Positions 23,501 to 32,042 of a stretch of DNA of 64,000 nucleotides are shown one piece after another. Each line of letters begins with the position of its first letter. The first letter of the stretch is position 1. Under the pieces are notes generated by a model. It was not told the DNA's origin, made no database searches, and was given only the letters and a program-made list of their open reading frames with translations. The translations under genes and the position numbers were made by a program. The stretch is from Tetracentron sinense (lineage: Eukaryota; Streptophyta; Magnoliopsida; Trochodendrales; Trochodendraceae), in NCBI GenBank assembly GCA_015143295.1, contig CM026557.1, positions 32,931,965-32,995,964 on the forward strand. Direction: 5' to 3'.

Positions 23501-24033
23501 TGTAAGCCAAAAATGGCAGTGCTTGAGGTCTCTATGAACCAAAGTATTTGTAACTCTATCTGAATAGTCTAACTGGTTAACTACCTCTATGGTTGAGCGG
23601 TTCCCATCCTAGTTTAATGATATATTTATATATGATCCTTGTGGCCATTGTCACTCATGGTGGGTGTTAAGAATTTCAATGACAAATTCAATGGAAAACC
23701 ATTTTTCATTTTCGCTCTGTTTGATTTTCACAGGAGCAAAAGCGACTTCAAGAACAGCTTGCAGTAGAACAAGAAGCACTGTTTGGGTCAAGGCCAAGCC
23801 CGATGAGGCCACCTGCACTAAAGAAGCCATTGGGTCAGAGCACCAACTCGAACATGATGGGTGGAACTCCCACAGGTCGCCGTGTGGTGACTCCTACAGC
23901 CCGGCATGGGATCTCAGCAGGTAAGGAACGGAAAGACAGTGGTAAGGCTGGTGCTTTAATACCCGTAAACTATGTTGCTCTTCCCAAGGATGATCCGATC
24001 TCTCGTAGTGGTTCAGCTGTTGTATCTCCTTAA
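101..24033 (+). CDS. 65-kDa microtubule-associated protein (MAP65/ASE1 family), spliced, 5' end missing
   Basis: MAP65 proteins form antiparallel dimers that cross-link and bundle microtubules in the cortical array, spindle and phragmoplast. Nine exons join in frame: 101-355, 459-671, 15992-16147, 16242-16401, 16835-16986, 17576-17663, 21556-21629, 21717-21791 and 23734-24033 (stop TAA). All introns are GT-AG and all phases agree. About 490 residues are visible; MAP65s are usually near 580, so roughly 90 N-terminal residues lie upstream of the window. Family marks: EELQREK, then LWNLMDTP in exon 3, [12 protein letters not shown] in exon 4 (microtubule-binding region), [21 protein letters not shown] and [15 protein letters not shown] across exons 5-6, and [10 protein letters not shown] in exon 8. 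The last exon is a basic, disordered tail with several S/T-P sites (SRPSPM, GGTPTG, VVTPTA, VVSP), the kind of sites CDK and MAPK use in this family. The tail resembles the MAP65-6/7 side of the family, but I do not assign a member. The third intron position holds 15.3 kb of transposons without damage to either splice site. Confidence 0.96.
672..1171. other. start of the giant MAP65 intron
   Basis: T-rich plant intron sequence after the donor (GTGATG at 672). I see no gene and no clear element before the hAT terminus at about 1172. Confidence 0.6.
1566..1924 (-). pseudogene. hAT transposase C-terminal tail (detached piece)
   Basis: On the minus strand a frame reads a Ser/Gln/Tyr-rich tail (SSSSYGYG; then, after one frameshift, [20 protein letters not shown] and [10 protein letters not shown]) ending in a TGA near 1566. 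Low-complexity tails of this kind close many plant hAT transposases. The rest of the protein is 6 kb away at 7870 and beyond, so this piece was cut off by the LTR that starts at about 1925. Inferred from order, strand and composition. Confidence 0.5.
2730..2793. repeat. (AT)n-(GT)n microsatellite
   Basis: About 35 bases of alternating AT followed by about 26 bases of alternating GT, within the hAT MITE. Confidence 0.97.
3838..4080 (+). repeat. three 75-84-bp tandem units, each with a small hairpin
   Basis: Each unit has a GATGTGATG start, a GG(T/C)CNATTGGCCTGG-like core and a short perfect palindrome with loop: GTTCCGTATCGGAAC (3897-3911), GTCCCACCTCGGGAC (3972-3986) and GTTCCACACCGGAAC (4056-4070). 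The middle copy differs at both arms of the stem, so pairing is kept. Confidence 0.85.
4430..5460 (+). repeat. degenerate minisatellite based on GTCAGAGGTGTTNTGCCTGACAG
   Basis: Roughly 25-35-bp units of the form TGTCAGAGGTGTTGTGCC/TGACAG vary along about 1 kb. A larger unit is also repeated: the stretch from about 4705 to 4960 recurs at about 5090-5365, including GGTGCGTCCCTGGCTTGTCA and the GTGTGTGTGTCGGTGTTCC landmark. The TGTCAG/CTGACA words make each unit partly self-complementary. It lies inside the solo LTR. Confidence 0.9.
7870..9118 (-). pseudogene. hAT transposase C-terminal dimerisation region (decayed)
   Basis: Minus-strand frames read [20 protein letters not shown] and [20 protein letters not shown] (9115-8920), then after an intron [12 protein letters not shown] and [19 protein letters not shown] (8500-8340), then an acidic Asp-rich run and HYFDHA near 8000-7900. 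These are hallmarks of the C-terminal half of DUF659-type plant hAT transposases. The intron acceptor before YYLN reads CAAC instead of CAGG, and frames shift several times. Confidence 0.75.
9122..10750 (-). mobile_element. LTR-like insertion in a hAT intron (orientation uncertain)
   Basis: The block interrupts the hAT intron between DIHTSG (10870 side) and YYLN (9115 side). It has a tandem duplication with a period near 193 bp (9359-9552 and 9552-9735), an array of GGGTCGACC(C) palindromes (9760-9920), a TTTATATAGAA box near 9997, and a C/T- and G-rich leader up to about 10620. That order reads as a promoter-bearing LTR on the + strand. A candidate start is TGTCAAAACAAG at about 9122. I could not fix the right end or a target duplication. 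No coding region was seen. Confidence 0.5.
10780..12245 (-). pseudogene. hAT transposase N-terminal and DUF659 region (decayed)
   Basis: Minus-strand pieces in order: an acidic DGDGDG run (12190-12150), [40 protein letters not shown] and [19 protein letters not shown] (12006-11760), then [20 protein letters not shown] and [20 protein letters not shown] (11630-11400), then [17 protein letters not shown] and [13 protein letters not shown] (11300-11190), and [12 protein letters not shown] before a GTAACA donor (10885-10850). VMDN carries a catalytic-type Asp of the RNase H fold. Stops and frameshifts occur between pieces. No open BED zinc finger was seen. Confidence 0.8.
12147..12190. repeat. 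(CATCAC)n microsatellite
   Basis: About seven copies of ACCATC; on the minus strand it encodes the Gly-Asp run of the hAT transposase. Confidence 0.95.
12410..12565. mobile_element. fragment of the CGAGTCGACTCG hAT-MITE family
   Basis: Dense GTCGAGT/ACTCG words (GTCGAGTCGATCAGGTCGAG, ACTCGGTCGAGTTTC) match the elements at 2634 and 17914. The right side ends in GTTGAACATAG, similar to the hAT 3' end at 1172 when reversed. It is either a decayed MITE or the 5' end of the hAT element itself. Confidence 0.5.
12581..15991. other. rest of the giant MAP65 intron
   Basis: No recognisable gene. Open frames here (for example 12755-13090 and 13272-13586) have no domain I know and no codon pattern. A C-A and T-C microsatellite lies at 14583-14645. 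A possible decayed MITE covers about 14965-15715: its ends carry GTGTTGGTGTCGG and CGACACGGGACACAC in inverted sense, but no target duplication was found. The intron closes with TTGTTATTGTAG at 15980-15991. Confidence 0.5.
14583..14646. repeat. (CA)n and (TC)n microsatellites
   Basis: ACACACACACACAACACACACACA-like tract followed by TCTCTCTC run, in the MAP65 intron. Confidence 0.93.
17781..18433 (+). mobile_element. tRNA-derived SINE split by a hAT MITE
   Basis: The head has an A-box-like TACTAGTGGCAGT and a B-box-like GGGATCGATTTTC about 40 bp later. After the MITE (17914-18357) the body resumes and ends TTGCGGCCTAATTGTATTTA, CGATACCC and a run of ten A. The tail wording GGGTTNNGGCCTAA...ACCC-A(n) recurs at 42535-42580. 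Flanks TTCAATGAA and TTTAATGAA may be a worn target duplication. It lies in the MAP65 intron between exons 6 and 7. Confidence 0.65.
17914..18357. mobile_element. hAT MITE, CGAGTCGACTCG family, 444 bp
   Basis: Perfect 8-bp target duplication TCTAACCA at 17906-17913 and 18358-18365. Inverted ends: GTGGTTTAAAACCCG on the left and AGCATAGTATTAAAACTCG read from the right. Sub-terminal parts are packed with ACTCG/CGAGT words; the AT-rich centre holds none. No coding capacity. It sits inside the SINE, so it is younger than the SINE. Confidence 0.88.
18600..19790 (-). mobile_element. internally deleted Ty1/copia retrotransposon remnant
   Basis: On the minus strand, in order: a gag start ([30 protein letters not shown]), then directly a zinc knuckle [14 protein letters not shown] with about 200 gag residues missing between, then a protease start [10 protein letters not shown] (D-S-G active site) with [13 protein letters not shown], then a piece of the GAG-pre-integrase region ([19 protein letters not shown]). 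No integrase core, RT or RNase H and no LTRs were seen. Stop codons are present. It is in the MAP65 intron before exon 7. Confidence 0.82.
19822..20181. mobile_element. hAT MITE, CATAGTTACCAA family, 360 bp
   Basis: Perfect 8-bp target duplication CATATACC (19814-19821 and 20182-20189). Inverted ends CATAGTTACCAAGTAC and CATAGTTACCAAACAC (right end reversed). The interior repeats TACGGGTATAATACG-type words. No open frame. Confidence 0.9.
20727..21000 (-). mobile_element. LINE (non-LTR) reverse-transcriptase remnant
   Basis: A 90-residue minus-strand frame reads [19 protein letters not shown], then [20 protein letters not shown] and TRYMECNF. This is the palm part of plant L1-like reverse transcriptases, where the motif is normally F/Y-A-D-D; here it is F-T-G-D, so one catalytic Asp is replaced and the copy is dead. 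No endonuclease or poly-A tail was seen. Confidence 0.8.
21860..22157. mobile_element. MITE with GCACTCCTTT inverted ends
   Basis: The left arm GCACTCCTTTAGCCCCACAAAAAAA, through CATGATGCAGGTCC and CTAACACGTGGCAAAAAA, pairs with the reversed right arm over about 70 bp. It is about 300 bp, lies in the intron after exon 8, and has no coding sequence. I could not identify a target duplication, so the superfamily is open. Confidence 0.75.
22194..22447. mobile_element. MITE-like inverted repeat with a strong central palindrome
   Basis: Arms around TTTTGAATATTTGA (22242-22255 and 22413-22428, reversed) and TAAACTTCAC pair with each other. The centre holds GTACTGACAAAAACGTATGC followed by GCACACGCTAGTGTAC, another palindrome, and GGAGAGGAGACA against TGTCTCCTCTCC. 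No target duplication was resolved. Confidence 0.65.
22490..22605 (+). repeat. direct repeat with GAACCCTAGRGGGTTAATGC
   Basis: GAACCCTAGGGGGTTAATGC at about 22500 and GAACCCTAGAGGGTTAATGC at about 22563, period about 63 bp; a weaker relative (ACTCAAGGGGTTAATGCTGA) lies near 21997. Intronic, function unknown. Confidence 0.7.
22710..22911. mobile_element. MITE copy 1, GAGTCAGTYTATGG family
   Basis: Ends GAGTCAGTTTATGGGTA and, reversed, AATCAATCAATGGGTA. Long arms contain AATCCTAACCCTTTAATTCA and CTTGACCCTTAAATATTTGA. The same arms occur in the better-preserved copy at 29595-29787. Its own target duplication is lost in flanking AT/CT repeats. Confidence 0.8.
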
Positions 24034-25006
24034 ATGCTAATGCTTTCTCTGTGTTTCTCATTCCTCTTTCCTGTATAGGATTTTAGACATGCAGTTTGGC
24101 GATTTTCAACTTTTTACTAGGGTCGATAACTGTTGGTAAACCAAATCTAGTTGAGTTATGCTGCGCTTGCCCAGATTCTATTTTTATTTTATTTTCTTTA
24201 GCTTTTGAAATGATTGGAAATTCTCTGCAATGAGGATTTTGGATTTTAGATGAAAACGTCATTTTGAAAAGGGAAATGTTGGATCTAATTAGAGATTCTT
24301 AAGCTACGTTTCATTTTCTTTTGGATTGGATACAACTTGTTGCTGTTATTGTCTATCTGATCCGTGTTCCTGCTGCTTAAAATGATTTTTAAAATAAAGA
24401 TTTGTCAAAACTCATCAAAACAAGACACGCCTTTAGAGATGTTTCTTCACTATTTAAAGGCATAGTATACAAATATATTGAGTCCTATCCCAAAAACTAC
24501 TGGCAAATATTCAAATATGTAGACAAGGGCTGACCATATCAACCATCGTCAGCCTTGCTTTGCTTCCTAGACTTGTCTTTCTTTTCACTATTTTTCCACA
24601 TCTTGTTTTTCTCATGCTGGCCTCACTAAAACTATTGATACACCTTGTTTTTCTCATGCTGGCCTCACTAAAACTATTGATACTGAACAACTTCAATATC
24701 TTACAATTAGATCTACAAGGACCTCATACTATTCAAGGGAAATCCCCAAGAAATTTGCCTGTTTGTGAAGCTTGGTGGTATACTCTTGTATGATCTGCTC
24801 GTATCTCTATTGGAGAGACTCACTTCATCTAGTGATCTATCTACCTTATCTCCAATGGGATAGAACCGTTTCTTTATCAGTGTCTTGAGTTTCTTCCATT
24901 ACAACCTTAAGAGTGTATATATGTATATAATGGTTCTGAGATGTGAAACTAAAAGCTTGAATTGCATTAATTAGAACCAGGTTTAAATAAATTACATGAC
25001 AAGTAA
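24034..25006. other. 3' flank of the MAP65 gene
   Basis: Contains the 3' UTR (poly-A site not identified) and AT-rich intergenic DNA. A 42-bp unit (TTGTTTTTCTCATGCTGGCC plus CTCACTAAAACTATTGATAC) is tandemly doubled at 24602-24685. The stretch 24690-25000 looks like decayed retrotransposon DNA but gives no domain. Confidence 0.55.
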
Positions 25007-25789
25007 GGCCTCATTTGGATGCACTGTCTGTTTTCTGTTTTTGAAAAACGACTCATTTTGTTTCTTTGTTTTCAATTTTTTAAAGTAGGAAACACGTTTG
25101 GCATTATCAAACAGAATAACAAAAATACATGTTTGGTAATCACATATTATCATAAAATAATAATTATAGAAATATATTAATCTCTAAACAGTTAAAGGTC
25201 CCACCCATTATTAGTTCACTTAAGGGTTTACAATGAAAAGTCATAAACAAAAATATCATTTTATTGTTGTTGTTGTTCGTCGTGCCGTTAGGAGTGTCAA
25301 TGGGTCGGGTTGGGCTAGCCCGGACCGGACTAGACTAGACTTGATTAATAAATGGGTTGGGCCAAGCCACTTATTAATCAGGCCTAGTTGGGCTGGCCCT
25401 CTAAGGCAAAACAAAGCCTTTTGGGGTGTTTTATTAATCGGGTCGGGCTTGACGGGCCAAACCCGATTAGAACCTTGTCTAATGGGCTACCAAGCTAAGC
25501 CTCTAAGCCCAAGCCCTCCCATCTAAGTAATCGGGCTTGGCGGGCCGACCCAGCCCATTAATATCCCTAGGTGACGTTGTGGTGGTGGACAAGCATCGTT
25601 GACTTGTTTTCTACTTTTGTTGTTTATCTCTAAAAACTGAGGTAACAAGAATTTTTTGTTACCTTAATTTTCTAAAATTTGGCATTAGATTTTATTTTAA
25701 AAACAAAAAATGCTTACTAAACATAATTTATGCAAAAAAAAATTCCAAATTTTTTTTTTCAAAAAACAAAAGTGCAACCAAATGGGGCC
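25007..25789. mobile_element. PIF/Harbinger-type MITE carrying a hAT MITE
   Basis: Ends GGCCTCATTTGGATGCAC and, reversed, GGCCCCATTTGGTTGCAC, flanked by TAA on both sides (25004-25006 and 25790-25792), the 3-bp target duplication of PIF/Harbinger elements. The outer arms are T- and A-rich and partly complementary. About 280 bp of the 783 bp is the nested element. Confidence 0.85.
25290..25570. mobile_element. hAT MITE, GGGTCGGG-rich, 281 bp
   Basis: Ends AGGAGTGTCAATGGGTCGGG and, reversed, AGGGATATTAATGGGCTGGG. Flanks GTGCCGTT (25282-25289) and GTGACGTT (25571-25578) form an 8-bp duplication with one change. It belongs to the same TAGG(G/A)(G)TGTCAA end type as 49395-50282. It lies inside the Harbinger MITE. 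Confidence 0.82.
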
Positions 25790-26059
25790 TAAATAATGGA
25801 AACCTAATCAAACTCTAAACAACCTTAAATGTAAACCAATCATATCTAGTTATAGCAGATCTTGAATATATTCTTATCCTACCTAAATAACATATATTAG
25901 AATCATTACATATGTCTTCAAGCTCCCTCTCAAACTCAAGATAATAATTCATCATCTAGAGTTTGCTAAACATGGACTAAGCTGGAGATTTGTTGCACAT
26001 TCACTATGGACTAATTAGACTCGTTAGACTGATTCAAATTCCATAGGAGCTATTCAAAT

Positions 26060-26250
26060 AGGATGGTGTACTCTTCACAGAAGATGGACCTGAACAAACC
26101 CTCACCCCAGATAGCAGATTCAGATAAGAGGTGATGGGCCCGTAAAACATCACCCCAAATTGTAGATTCAGATGGCAAGTGATGGGCATACAAACCCTCA
26201 CCCCAGATATAGATAGCAGATGAAATGGACTTTTTCGCCCCATATCACGG
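26060..26250. repeat. three degenerate tandem units, about 60-70 bp
   Basis: Units carry CCTCACCCCAGATAGCAGAT, then TTCAGAT and GTGATGGGCC(C/A)GTAAA. They start near 26095, 26150 and 26200. Intergenic. Confidence 0.75.
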
Positions 26251-28260
26251 ATGGGCCTCAATTCCCTAGCCTCAGATGATAGATGGGTCTGTTTTTCTCT
26301 ATGCTTACTTGATTGCCGGAGTGTCCTTGCAGGTCACCTGTCGCATTCTGAGAGGAAATGAGTATAGTAGCCAACCGGCTTTAGACATGTGATTGAGAGG
26401 TATCAGATCAGGTATTTTCCCCCACCACAATATAGTAATTACCATAAATTGCACGTAAATTGGTAATGTGAGGTTCGTTATCACAGTCGTGCCCGTGACT
26501 TCTAATGAATCACATTGTCGATGTCTGTCTTATCGAGGATCATTTCTGGTCGACTGGTAATTAGCACTGTAGATGAAACCCGACACTAGTGCGAAGAACC
26601 TTTAAATTTGTTCTCAATTGGGCTAGTGTACAGACCAGAAATGCACTAGAGCAGCCTTATCCGAACACGTTTAGCAGGTTGTACACGGTTTTCGCACATG
26701 GGTAACAAGCAAATCCTCCCCTACCTGACCTCATAAACATGTCTTGCAATTCCTGAGTACTTGTACTCTATATGTGATAACACTAAAGATATTGTCTTCC
26801 ACTTCTGTGATTTTGTGTCATAGTCCCTTTACAAAGTTTGATTATGGAGATTCCACTAGACATGTACATTTGCTTTTCTGCTCATACATTCCATTGAGAG
26901 ATGCTTCTTTCCCACCTTGTAAATCATGGGAAAAAGGGGTGGTTCTCTTGTAAATCATGTTTCTTTCCTCATACATTCCTATGAGAGATTCTCACTTGAA
27001 TTTGGAAACCTAGAGATTTAATTCCATGGGAATGGATTAGTTTTTGCAATGCTATCTGTATGTGATTATAGATAAAATATAGAGTTACTTTCCAGATTCC
27101 ATTTTATCCTATATTGATTCCCCCACTATAAGCTTTTCAATCATTCAATGTATTTTCTCAGGTTTATTTGGTTGATGGGGTTCTTGTCTACTAATCAAAT
27201 TCAGTAGAAGAGTTAAAGAAGAATACCAAAACATAAATTTGATATGATCTTATTACTTTTAACAACAATTGAATCCTCCTTATCAAACATTTTTCGACTG
27301 CTATCACCTGATGAGTCTAAAGGGATCATAATGTAATGGTGAATGCAATTCCTAGTCATTTATTCCATAATGATTGATGGTAGTTGACGGGTAAAGGAAA
27401 TTTGATCGACTTATTACATTTTGCGTGAAAATAAGAGAGAGTCGAATATGTTTTCCACATGTTCAACAAAGACCAATTACGCATGAGTTAACGTAGGTTG
27501 AAGGCTCTAAAGGGCTAAGGAAAATTCGAAAATAAGTAGCGCAGGAAGATTTGATAGCACACCTTTTGATCGAAATCATTGCTTTAAGAGAAATAGTCCC
27601 CTCGTTGGGCCGAGGAGGAGACTATTCCTCCTCGTCCTCACAAAGCCCCTTTGAACTATATATGGTTAACACGTTTTAATCCCTTACCATCCAAAAAAAG
27701 TTTTAATCCCTTAGTTAATTTTTTTTCTTCTTGTAAAAATGAAGGTTAGGTGCTTTAATTATAAGGGGAGTGAATCTTAACCACAATTAATGGGATTAAG
27801 AAGGGGACGCGTGGCCAAAAAAAAAGGAAAGACGGTAAATCTCTTCATTGGCTTGACGAAGGGATTATTTTCCTTGCTTTAACTAGAGCAGAATATAGAG
27901 ATTGGATTTGTGTTGCCGACCCCAAAAGTTGGATAAAGCATCGCTGATGATGATAAGGTTTGTCTATAGAATTTCCGTCCAAGGAAGGGACAATTTTGGA
28001 GTTTAATGAACTGAAATTATGAAAAAAGCAAGTATGTGAAATTGCTACAGAATCCCAAAAGCTCAATAATGCAGCCATGTACCCATTTTAAGTCATTAGG
28101 GCACTGAATTTGGCCAGGCCTGCTTTGAAATTTATACCTTTTCAATTTGATCAAGAAAGAACATTGAAATAGACTCTGAATCTAGAGAGTCAGCCATAAA
28201 AAAATGCGGGAATTTTTTTTTTTTTTTGAGGGATAAGAGTACTAACATGCTTAAATCCAC
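26251..28260. other. intergenic, no recognisable feature
   Basis: About 2 kb with no gene, SINE box or clear terminal repeat. A short GC-rich hairpin around GGGCCGAGGAGGAGACTATT (27617-27640) is the only local structure noted. Confidence 0.5.
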
Positions 28261-28284
28261 ATAAGGGGGGTCTCCAAATGCAAA

Positions 28285-28530
28285 ACAAGCTTAGCCTTGC
28301 CCATCCCTTAGGAAGCAAGGCCTTAGGAAGCAAAGCCCAAGCCTGGCCCAAGATCGCTATTCAAGTCGAGCCCAATATATTGTTAAATGCTAGGCCGAAG
28401 CTTCGCCTATCAGTCCGGTCCCAGAAAGAAGTGAGCCAGCTTGAGGGCAGTCCGGCCCCCAGAAAAAAAGTGGGCCAGCTTGAGTACCCTTTAAGCTGGC
28501 CTGGCCCACCTATGCATAGCACTTTTTTTT
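28285..28530. mobile_element. decayed GGCC-word repeat
   Basis: Many AGGCC, TGGCCC and AAGCTTG words (CCTTAGGAAGCAAGGCCTTA, AGTGGGCCAGCTTGAG doubled) resemble the interiors of the hAT MITEs at 25290 and 49395. No ends or target duplication could be found. Confidence 0.4.
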
Positions 28531-29594
28531 TGGTTGAAATGATATAACTAACACACACACGCATAGCAGTTGAAATGTGATTTTTTTTTTCACGTAAATG
28601 GCAGTAATGTTAGGAGACCCCCATCCACGGAAATGTCTCCTTGAAGGCTTCCTCTATAAGGAGATATATAGTGTTCCCTTGCTAACTCTCTTGAATGCAT
28701 AAAATCCATTAAGGGACGTTTGTTAGAGATGGGAACAGTGGTTGAAATGCCTTTCCTATAACAGAGTTTATCTTCTATGTTTAAGAGGGCTTCTTGAAGG
28801 AACCTCCATTCCTATTCAAGCACATCTGCTAACTCAAATTGCCACAGTACCCAGTCTTAGTTCTTCTCTATGGCCGATTCATTTGCTCGGATTATACTAG
28901 TAAGGATAATTGGCATAATCTTATGGATGGTTAGTCCTTAAGGGTTGAGACCGCAGCCCATGGTTCGAAAGGAAACTACCTTTAAATTGAGAGACAATCA
29001 TGACCATGCGCACGAAATGGCCCACAAATGTTCGCTAAAAAATGTGTTTCAGGTGTTAGGGAAATAACAATAGAATACTGATAGAAAAGAACAAGCAAAC
29101 ACACACCCAAGGGAATACAAGAGATATACGTGGTTCAGTAATAACCTGCCTACATCCACGGGTCAAGATCTGATTACTCATTTATTCAAGGAAAACCTTG
29201 AAGAACTAGTACAATAGCACTCAACTCACCTTCTCAATGAATACCCAAAGAAGAATCCTTATCTATCTTCCCTTAAACCTTTTCCTAAGCCCTAGTATGC
29301 TTAATCCTTTCTATTATCTCCCAATCCCAATGCTTTTGCATTAACTTACGAATCCTAGACCCATAACTACGTATTTATAGGCCTAAAATCGGAGTTGTAG
29401 TCAATTAGAAACACCCCTATCGAAATAGGAGTTTCCAAGCATACAAAAAGGACCAAAAACGCGTTGCACTGCCTGAGCGGAATGCTCCAGGCACTTCTAT
29501 TGTGAAACTGCTCGAGCGGTGGCCTCCAGGAATTTGAATACAGACCAATTTTTCACATCAGATTGTATTCTTGGTTTCTTTTCTTTAATACAAT
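28531..29594. other. intergenic, probable retrotransposon debris
   Basis: No coding domain. A stretch with ACACGTGGTTCAGTAATAA-like wording (about 29120-29160) followed by C-rich sequence resembles the edge of a plant LTR, but no partner end is present. Confidence 0.35.
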
Positions 29595-29787
29595 GAAGTA
29601 GTCTATGGGTACCCAAATATACTCAGGAATCCTAACCCTTTAATTCAAATAATCAAGGGTCAAGATTAGATTTGGCTTCACTTATCTTGTCATTTTCTGC
29701 CACATCAACTGTAATCTTGACCCTTAATTATTTGAGTTAATGGGTTAGGATTTGGGAGTGTTCGTGGGAGTTACCATAGACTGACTC
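29595..29787. mobile_element. Mutator-like MITE copy 2, 193 bp
   Basis: Perfect 9-bp target duplication TAATACAAT at 29586-29594 and 29788-29796. Ends GAAGTAGTCTATGGGTACCC and, reversed, GAGTCAGTCTATGGTAACTC. The internal arms AATCCTAACCCTTTAATTCA and the reverse of TTATTTGAGTTAATGGGTTA pair. A 9-bp duplication is the mark of Mutator elements. Confidence 0.85.
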
Positions 29788-29939
29788 TAATACAATTGCT
29801 AGTCATCGAAGTGCCTTAGGAAGGAGAAGAAAACTAGGGAAGGTGTTGCGTAAAATGGCCTAGGACTATCTGAAAACCAATATGTTTGGGGCAGTATTTT
29901 TTGTTTCCTTTTTATAAGATAGCCCTAGTCATTGAAGTA

Positions 29940-29941
<2 letters not shown>

Positions 29942-29971
<30 letters not shown>
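29942..29971. repeat. (AT)n microsatellite
   Basis: About 30 bases of uninterrupted alternating TA. Confidence 0.95.
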
Positions 29972-29973
<2 letters not shown>

Positions 29974-31154
29974 GAGGTTTTGTATTGCAACTCAGATGGA
30001 TTAAGGTACGTTTGGTGATTTTAGTATGACACCTCCAAAGTACCATCACTTCTGCACCATCTTTGAGTTTTCAAATATTTCTTTCCCTTGTGCTAGTGTC
30101 GTCAAAAGAGAAGCGTAAACACAATGAAAGGGAATGTTGGTTGAGTTAGTGTGCTTGGTCAGACCCATTATCTCAATGTATCATTGGGTACCTCCATTTC
30201 CTTTCAAACAATCAGGTATTTTAGGGTATTGGTAATCCAACACACTAAGCATCCAATTCAAATGCCACAACACTTTATCCCCTCTAAAACAAACCACATG
30301 ATGTAGTGTATAGAATTTCATCACATCTTTTTAATTTAAGTATAGAAACATAAAAAAATATGAATTGTGACCCTTCAAGTGATGCAACCTCTAAGAGTAA
30401 TCTGGTTTTTAGTGGGGTATCTAGGAAGTTCTTTTCATGGGTGACTTCATACCATACTACATGGATAAAATTGAGTTCTGTGTATGTGGGTATGGGGAAG
30501 AGAGAGAGAGAGAGCTATAGAGAGAGAGAGAGAGTCCATAATATATTCTCCATATCTGATTACTTTACAACAAATGGGATTACACTATATTAATGGGGTA
30601 GTACTAAAATATAATATAGGAAGAATACAAAGCTAAAGTACAAAGAAGTCACAACACCAAAAGCAGAATACTTATTGCATACAAGAATAGATTATTAGAG
30701 TAGTGGGGTGATGTCAATATGGATTTGGTTCTGTGGAGTGTCTCCTAACAATAGGGCAAAGCCTTCTATACACTGATTAGGATTAAAACAAGGGGACAGA
30801 CACTGGAGAAATAAAAGTATGTGGAGAATCGATATTGCATAATCATGTTCAGTGATTTTCTCCTTGGTGATTTCTATGCAGATAAGCCTTGTTTCAAGTG
30901 CCTTATATGCTGTAGCCATTAGCCCAAAATTTGTGCTCTAGGGTTCAAATTCAAATATGTCATGATTAACCCATTTTCAGATTGTGATATGCACTACGTA
31001 AGGGCTGTTCCCCACTTGGATCTTAATTTGTTTCTTTAAAATTGATTTGAAATGGGGTTTCCCAAGCATAATTGATTGAAAACACAGAAACTGAACTGAT
31101 TAAGGATATGGTGACTTCATTTTTAGATCTTTTACGAGGATAAGGACAATGAAC
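29972..31154. other. intergenic, no recognisable gene
   Basis: AT-rich DNA with two GAGA microsatellites near 30498-30533. Short frames at 30360-30593 and 30695-30919 have no domain or homology I recognise. Confidence 0.5.
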
Positions 31155-31340
31155 TTTTTTTTGGTAACTCGGGGTGTCCCCCACCCTTCGGGTAAGGGCT
31201 AATCCCCGAGGGTACGATGAGAGCCCACAATCCGCCATGCTAGGAAAGTCCGGGAAAATCCCGTGCCGGGCGGGCCCCAAAGGGGGAGTGAGAAGTCGAA
31301 CCCAGGACCTTCTGCTTCATGAGGCGTAACCAGGAAGGTT
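31155..31340 (-). mobile_element. tRNA-derived SINE, minus strand
   Basis: Read on the minus strand it starts near 31340 (GGTTACGCCTCATGAAGCAG), has the B-box-like CTGGGTTCGACTTC, a GC-rich body (GGGGCCCGCCCGGCACGGGA; CCGGACTTTCC) and ends in ACCAAAAAAAA at 31163-31155. A polymerase III type promoter plus a 3' A tail defines a SINE. No reverse transcriptase. Confidence 0.78.
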
Positions 31341-31431
31341 TTTTTAATTTTTATTTTATCATAACCCTTTAAACCATTGTACAGATGAGAATTTCATTGT
31401 GGAGCAATCCAAAATGAAGATTATTAATTAA

Positions 31432-31853
31432 CTAGCGGGTGGCACATGCGATGCATGTGAGAGAGTGAGCGGAAGGAGTTAACCACAGTTAATAGGAGTT
31501 AAAAGGGACATGTGTTAACCTGTGGGTGCCATTGAACTCACTAGTGTCACGTGCGATGCATGTGAGCGCGAGGGGAAGGAGTTAACCACAGTTAATAGGA
31601 GTTGAAAGGGATACGTGTTAACCTGTAGGTGCGATTGAACTCTCTTCGAGTTCAATCACAATTGGCTGTGATTCTAAATAGATAGATGAGCAAGGCATAG
31701 TTTGAGAATTAAAGTAAAACATTAAATCAAAAGTAAGGGGTAGTTCAGGAATTAAAGTAAAACATTGAATCAATGTTTTGTTTTTATATAAGAGTAGTTT
31801 GGGAATTTTGGAAAATTCATCTACGCAAGGCTCTCACATTATAATAGTAAAGA
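31432..31853 (-). mobile_element. non-autonomous Helitron, 422 bp, with a doubled 3' end
   Basis: On the minus strand it begins TCTTTACTATTATAATGTGA (from 31853) and ends GCATGTGCCACCCGCTAG (at 31432). The 5' TC, 3' CTAG and insertion between A and T (A at 31854 complement, T at 31431 complement) fit the Helitron rule. A GC-rich near-palindrome (GCATCGCATG) lies just before CTAG. About 115 bp including the 3' end is tandemly repeated: an inner CTAG (complement of 31541-31544) is followed by the same CATGCATCGCACGTGAC-type sequence. Confidence 0.75.
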
Positions 31854-32042
31854 TTAGAAGAAGTTAGTTGGATATGGAAACTAATTAAGTTGTGGCATAT
31901 TTATCTAAATCTACATATGAAAGGGTCTTTGATGATGCCCCTCTATAACATTGTCATGATCAGTATCTGGATTGAGCTATAACTGGTCGATGTTTAATCT
32001 ATGATTTAGGAAGAGTCAGCACCCACTTAAATGATTTACTTA

